A stretch of 64,000 nt of DNA from assembly GCF_963666665.1 (NCBI RefSeq), contig NZ_OY762999.1:3568001-3632000 (forward strand), in the 5' to 3' direction. Numbering within the stretch: position 1 is the stretch's first letter; each line of letters opens with the position of its first letter. Below the pieces are notes generated by a model. The model searched no databases and had not been told where the DNA came from. It was given only the letters and a program-made list of their open reading frames with translations. Positions 60,432 through 64,000 of this stretch are shown here, piece after piece. The translations under genes and the position numbers were made by a program. This DNA is from Maridesulfovibrio sp. Its GTDB lineage: Bacteria > Desulfobacterota > Desulfovibrionia > Desulfovibrionales > Desulfovibrionaceae.

Positions 60432-61589
60432 TTATGCGTTTTTGATTGCGTCAGCGATCAGTTCCTGCTGTTCCCTTTCAAGGTAGGGATGCATGGGAAT
60501 TGCGAAAATGCGTTTCGCTGCGTCTTCACTGATCGGGCAGTCTCCTTCTTTGTATCCGAGATCCTTAAATGCGGTCTGCAGGTGCAGAGGGATGGGATAG
60601 TAGATGGGGGAAGGTACGCCTTTTTCTTTCAGTGCAGCCTGAATACGATCGCGGTGGTCGCCATCTTTGGCCAGCGGGCAGTACTGAGCCCATACGGAAC
60701 GGTACCCTTCGGGAACGCTGGGGACAGTCAGTCCTTCAGCGTCAGCGAGGAGTTCCGCATAGGTGTCTGCAACTTTGTCGCGCAGATCTACTTCTTTGGG
60801 GAAAATGTCAAATTTTGCCTGCAAGATAGCTGCCTGCAGGGTGTCGAGTCGGCCATTGATACCGAGGCGCACGTTGTCGTATTTGTCAGGACCCTGTCCA
60901 TGCACGCGGTGGGAACGCAAACGTTCGATCAGATCGTCGTCGTCGGTGAAGCACATGCCGCCATCGCCGTAGCAGCCAAGGGGCTTTGCAGGGAAGAAAG
61001 AGGTGCAGGTAATATCGCCGAGGGAACAGGCGCGCTTGCCTTTATATTCACCGCCGAAGCCCTGTGCAGCATCTTCAATGATGAACAGGTCGTGTTTGTC
61101 GGCAATAGCCTTGATTGAATCGTAGTCTGCGGGCTGGCCGAAGATATCTACGGTGATGATTCCTTTGGGGGTAAGGCCTTCTACCTTAGGCAGGGGCATA
61201 CCGTTATCAGCACCCTTAAGTGCTTCTATGGTCTTTTCGAGTTTATCAGGATCAATGTTGAAGGTCACTGGGTCAATATCCACGTAGACCGGAACTGCAC
61301 CTAAAACAGCGACAGCTTCAGCGGTAGCGAAAAAGGTAAACGGAGTGGTGAAAACCGCATCTCCGGGCTTAATGTCTAGTGCCATGAGAGCAAGGGTCAG
61401 AGCATCAGTTCCGGATGCGCAGCCCAGGGCGTGCTTGGTGCCGCAGTATTCGGCAAGACGCTCTTCAAGGGCTGTTATTTCAGGACCCATGATGTAGGCA
61501 CCGTGATTGAGTACCGCATCCATATTGGAACGAACCTGCTCTTCAATAAGAGAAAACTGTTTTTTAAGATCGATAAAAGGTATACCCAT
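60432..61589 (-). CDS. DegT/DnrJ/EryC1 sugar transaminase (WbpE/WlbC-like)
   Basis: The 385-residue PLP enzyme begins Ile-Pro-Phe-Ile-Asp-Leu-Lys and has the catalytic Lys in Phe-Pro-Ala-Lys-Pro-Leu-Gly-Cys-Tyr-Gly-Asp-Gly-Gly. It would place an amino group at C3 of the keto sugar made by the downstream-encoded dehydrogenase. It is 11 bases from that gene. Confidence 0.9.
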   Translation of the reverse strand: MGIPFIDLKKQFSLIEEQVRSNMDAVLNHGAYIMGPEITALEERLAEYCGTKHALGCASGTDALTLALMALDIKPGDAVFTTPFTFFATAEAVAVLGAVPVYVDIDPVTFNIDPDKLEKTIEALKGADNGMPLPKVEGLTPKGIITVDIFGQPADYDSIKAIADKHDLFIIEDAAQGFGGEYKGKRACSLGDITCTSFFPAKPLGCYGDGGMCFTDDDDLIERLRSHRVHGQGPDKYDNVRLGINGRLDTLQAAILQAKFDIFPKEVDLRDKVADTYAELLADAEGLTVPSVPEGYRSVWAQYCPLAKDGDHRDRIQAALKEKGVPSPIYYPIPLHLQTAFKDLGYKEGDCPISEDAAKRIFAIPMHPYLEREQQELIADAIKNA

Positions 61590-61627
61590 GAGATTATTTC
61601 TCCATGCTTAATGCGTTTTTATATTGA

Positions 61628-62155
61628 TTAGACAACCTTCCAATTGGGTCGCCTCAAATAAATTTCACTTGTTTTGTCAAATTCTTCAGTATTGAGGACC
61701 ATAAGTCTTATTTTGCGTTTGATAGCCTCTTCGGCTTTTGTGCAAAGGTCGCCGATACGTTCAGAGTTAGTTTCATCGCCTATGATGAGAACGTCAATTA
61801 TTCCTGAATCTATTCCCTTGGCATAATCATCAAGAATGTAGACAGAGTCCACATCACCGATGGTGGATAGGATGTATTCGAGGATCTGGTCGATTCCGAT
61901 GTATTTACGGACAATGGAACTGATTTCGGGAAAAAAGGGGTGAGAGGAATTGGCGTTGTAGAAAATGTAACGCCCTTCCTTTTTTTTGTTCAGGTATCCT
62001 GCCTCACTCAAGCCATCCAATTCTTCTTTCATGGCGTTTGGTGAAACATCGAATTCTGCAGCTAGTTCCCTGAGGTATGAAGAAACATCAGGGTTAAGAA
62101 AAAGCTTCAGAAGTAGTTTTATTCTGGTCTTGGATGTGAATAATTCTTTGAGCAT
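61628..62155 (-). CDS. Winged-helix regulator with C-terminal nucleotidyltransferase-like domain
   Basis: The 175-residue protein has an ArsR-like winged helix (about 5-75, Tyr-Leu-Arg-Glu-Leu-Ala-Ala then Ala-Met-Lys-Glu-Glu-Leu for the recognition helix, and a Lys-Lys-Lys wing) followed by a domain with Val-Asp-Val-Leu-Ile-Ile-Gly-Asp recalling minimal nucleotidyltransferases. Proteins of this type often stand at the head of polysaccharide operons. The gene has its own promoter with an inverted repeat between -35 and start codon, and the promoter is matched at 40366-40395, so it is probably a local repressor or activator. Confidence 0.75.
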   Translation of the reverse strand: MLKELFTSKTRIKLLLKLFLNPDVSSYLRELAAEFDVSPNAMKEELDGLSEAGYLNKKKEGRYIFYNANSSHPFFPEISSIVRKYIGIDQILEYILSTIGDVDSVYILDDYAKGIDSGIIDVLIIGDETNSERIGDLCTKAEEAIKRKIRLMVLNTEEFDKTSEIYLRRPNWKVV

Positions 62156-62161
62156 GATGTG

Positions 62162-62188
62162 AGTTTGTTAGGTTATTCTGAACAAACT
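62162..62188. promoter_or_regulatory. Operator: AGTTTGTT-N11-AACAAACT inverted repeat (copy 1)
   Basis: Perfect 8-bp arms (62162-62169 and 62181-62188) lie over the spacer and -10 of the promoter at 62165-62193. Bound protein would block RNA polymerase. The winged-helix gene starts six bases away. Confidence 0.68.
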
Positions 62189-62193
62189 GTCAA
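62165..62193 (-). promoter_or_regulatory. Promoter of winged-helix regulator gene; transcript nearly leaderless
   Basis: TTGACA (62188-62193), 17-base spacer, TAACAA (62165-62170). The ATG at 62155 is only nine bases after the -10, so the transcript should start at or within a few bases of the start codon, and no ribosome site is visible. The same -35, spacer core and -10 recur at 40367-40395. Confidence 0.7.
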
Positions 62194-62259
62194 ACCGGAA
62201 GGTGCCTAATAATGATAATATCCATTGAGGGGGGTAGAGTTTTTGTTGAGAAGTTTTTT

Positions 62260-64000
62260 TTACCCTTCCTCATCAAACTCAGGGACCACGTCATGCAGCT
62301 TAGCTCTGACTCCGTCCGCATGAAATTTGTCAGCCGCATCTTTCATTTCAGCAAGTTGTTTTTTGAATTGGGTGCAGTAGGCGTCGAGGTCGTTTTCAAT
62401 TCCTTTGAGAACCATGATTTTGTCATGTTCGGTGCGGACTATGCCTTCCCCTTCGGTGATGAGCTCTTCATAGAGTTTTTCACCTTCGCGTAAACCGGTG
62501 AAGATTATTTCGATATCTTTGTCCGGTTCCTTGCCGGAGAGTCTGATCAAGTCGCGGGCCATGTCGGCGATTTTAACGGGTTCACCCATTTCGAGGATGA
62601 AAATTTCACCGCCGTCAGCCATTACCCCGGCTTGCAGGATGAGCTGGGCAGCCTCGGATATGGACATGAAGTAGCGCGTCACGTCTTTATGGGTGACGGT
62701 GACCGGACCGCCTTTTTCGATCTGGCGTCGGAACAGGGGAACAACAGACCCAGACGAGCCGACCACGTTTCCGAAACGTACTGCCATGAAAGTTGTTTCG
62801 GAATTATGGAACAGCCTCATGAGCAGTTCGGTGACGCGTTTTGAGGCGCCCATGATGTTGGTGGGGCGCACGGCTTTATCTGTGGATACAGTGACAAAAC
62901 GGGAAACTCCGTGCTTATCCGCAGCGGTCATAACATTCTTGGTTCCACAGATGTTGTTGTGCACAGCCTGCCAGGGGTTGCGTTCCATCATGGGAACGTG
63001 CTTGTAAGCTGCGGCGTGGAATACGGTATGCGGTTTGTATTTACCGAATGTTTCATCCATGAGCTGTACATCCTGTACACAACCTAGAACGGTGACATAA
63101 TCATGGTATTTTAACTCATGGTGCAATTCCATCTGAATGCCGTAAAGGTTGGCTTCACTGGCGTCTACAAGGATGATTTTTACCGGATTGAAGCGAACTA
63201 CCTGCCGGACCAGTTCGGAACCGATGGAACCTCCGCATCCGGTCACCAGTACAATTTTTCCGGAGAGATAGTCGCTGATGGCAGTTGTATCCAGCTGGAC
63301 TGGTGCACGGCCCAGCAAATCCTGATAGCTGACATCTCGTAATGCCTTGATCCCAACCTTACCGTTGATGATTTCATCCATTCCGGGCAGTATTTTATAT
63401 GGCAGTCCGGTTTCTTTACAAGCGTCGATGATTTCGCGCATCTGTGCTCCCGAAGCTTCAGCTACGGCGATGAGTATTTCATTAACACACTTGTTTTTAA
63501 CTAATTCTTGTATATCAGAGAGAGGGCCGAGTACGGGAACACCATGGATTGTTCTTCCCCGTTTGCTTTTGTCATTATCAAGAAAGCCTACGGGTAAATA
63601 TTTAAGTTGCCCGCTGCTTCTGATTTCACGGACAACTTTTTCTCCAGCCCGCCCAGCTCCGATAATCAAGGCATTGTTGCCGTCAACAGGACATGCTTCC
63701 GGTGAAAATTGAATAGAATTCCCGTCCTTGAAGGCGTAAAAGGAACGGATCATAATCCGAATACCGCCGCACATGAATACGGTCAGCATCCAGTCGATGA
63801 TGAATACCCCGCGGGAAAAACCACCGAAGCCGAATTTATAAAGAACTACAGTAACCAGAATCAGAGACTGCAGGAAGGTGGCTTCAAGTATATGCCAGAG
63901 ATCTCTCAGGCTGGTATAGCGCCACATACCGCGATAAAGTCCCAGCCCGAGGAAAACTGAAAATTTGATAATAATAGTGTATTTTAGCAGTTCAATACAT
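62260..64000 (-). CDS. Membrane-bound UDP-GlcNAc 4,6-dehydratase (WbpM/PglF/CapD family), 5' truncated
   Basis: The frame is open to the right edge, so the N-terminus lies outside the window. The visible part has the end of the membrane domain with Arg-Gly-Met-Trp-Arg-Tyr-Thr-Ser, a first Rossmann motif (Gly-Ala-Gly-Arg-Ala-Gly), and the catalytic SDR with Thr-Gly-Cys-Gly-Gly-Ser-Ile-Gly. The usual Tyr-x3-Lys is replaced by Met-x3-Lys (Ile-Met-Gly-Ala-Ser-Lys), typical of this family. It makes the 4-keto-6-deoxy sugar used for QuiNAc or bacillosamine-type glycans. It is likely the last gene before the regulator's promoter. Confidence 0.92.
   Translation of the reverse strand, partial: CIELLKYTIIIKFSVFLGLGLYRGMWRYTSLRDLWHILEATFLQSLILVTVVLYKFGFGGFSRGVFIIDWMLTVFMCGGIRIMIRSFYAFKDGNSIQFSPEACPVDGNNALIIGAGRAGEKVVREIRSSGQLKYLPVGFLDNDKSKRGRTIHGVPVLGPLSDIQELVKNKCVNEILIAVAEASGAQMREIIDACKETGLPYKILPGMDEIINGKVGIKALRDVSYQDLLGRAPVQLDTTAISDYLSGKIVLVTGCGGSIGSELVRQVVRFNPVKIILVDASEANLYGIQMELHHELKYHDYVTVLGCVQDVQLMDETFGKYKPHTVFHAAAYKHVPMMERNPWQAVHNNICGTKNVMTAADKHGVSRFVTVSTDKAVRPTNIMGASKRVTELLMRLFHNSETTFMAVRFGNVVGSSGSVVPLFRRQIEKGGPVTVTHKDVTRYFMSISEAAQLILQAGVMADGGEIFILEMGEPVKIADMARDLIRLSGKEPDKDIEIIFTGLREGEKLYEELITEGEGIVRTEHDKIMVLKGIENDLDAYCTQFKKQLAEMKDAADKFHADGVRAKLHDVVPEFDEEG

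Noticed and set aside
60489..61118. Plus-strand frame of 209 residues inside the transaminase gene
   Set aside because: Shadow of a conserved DegT-family gene with no independent support.
1..64000. CRISPR arrays, tRNA or rRNA genes, insertion sequences or prophage
   Set aside because: No regularly spaced repeats, cloverleaf-like segments, transposase or phage proteins were recognised.

Overview
The window looks like a chromosome segment of a free-living Gram-negative anaerobe, most likely a marine Desulfovibrio/Maridesulfovibrio-type sulfate reducer (Desulfobacterota). This is inferred from gene content: a MetH with no C-terminal activation domain, a short ArgA-type acetyltransferase, a single-subunit STT3/PglB oligosaccharyltransferase, and a large nonulosonate locus. 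No rRNA, tRNA, CRISPR array, phage gene or transposase was seen.

Positions 1-10.9 kb are mostly housekeeping: the end of metH, a TlpA-like lipoprotein, an ArgA-type acetyltransferase, hpt, a zinc-ribbon/DUF3426 membrane protein with a very acidic repetitive middle, radA, a UDP-GlcNAc 2-epimerase (wecB), an MscS channel, APS kinase (cysC), a FabH-like ketosynthase and a small exported protein. Two copies of a palindromic intergenic element flank radA, and one supplies the ribosome binding site of wecB.

Positions 11.1-20.7 kb carry what may be a surface-protein export, glycosylation and sorting cassette: a heptosyltransferase-like GT9, a CPBP intramembrane protease, secretin GspD, ATPase GspE, an STT3/PglB oligosaccharyltransferase, and a 659-residue secreted protein. 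That protein has 18 N-X-S/T sequons, a codon choice suggesting high expression, its own promoter and terminator, and a Ser-rich/Cys/membrane-helix/basic C-terminus like the sorting signals cut by CPBP-type proteases.

Positions 21.0-29.1 kb (+ strand) encode enzymes that could build and attach an acyl decoration: an oxidoreductase, an SDR, a MaoC-like hydratase, a methyltransferase, an FkbH-like HAD-IIIC enzyme, an acyl carrier protein, an MBOAT acyltransferase and an SGNH-like protein.

Positions 29.2-64.0 kb are one long minus-strand run of about 31 tightly packed genes. Read in transcription order from the right edge they are: WbpM/PglF-type dehydratase (cut by the window), a winged-helix regulator, a 3-aminosugar transaminase, a fused dehydrogenase/acetyltransferase, two glycosyltransferases, an epimerase, a PglK-like ABC flippase, a pseudaminic-acid-type pathway (pseB, pseC, acetyltransferase, spsF-like, pseG, pseI) with extra genes, an acetamidino trio (amidotransferase, HisH-like, HisF-like), a capsule-type protein and a deacetylase. 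After these comes an unusual module: aminotransferase, DRE-TIM aldolase, M29-like protein, an AMP-ligase/RraA fusion, an AAC(3)-like transferase and an acyl carrier protein. It ends with an SxtI/J/K-like carbamoylation trio (including a 49-residue gene) and an SGNH hydrolase.

Two nearly identical promoter/operator elements (26 of 31 bases alike) precede the winged-helix regulator and the aminotransferase. They suggest that this regulator controls its own operon and the acyl-decoration module. This regulon is the least expected feature I found, together with the protease-GspDE-oligosaccharyltransferase-substrate cassette.
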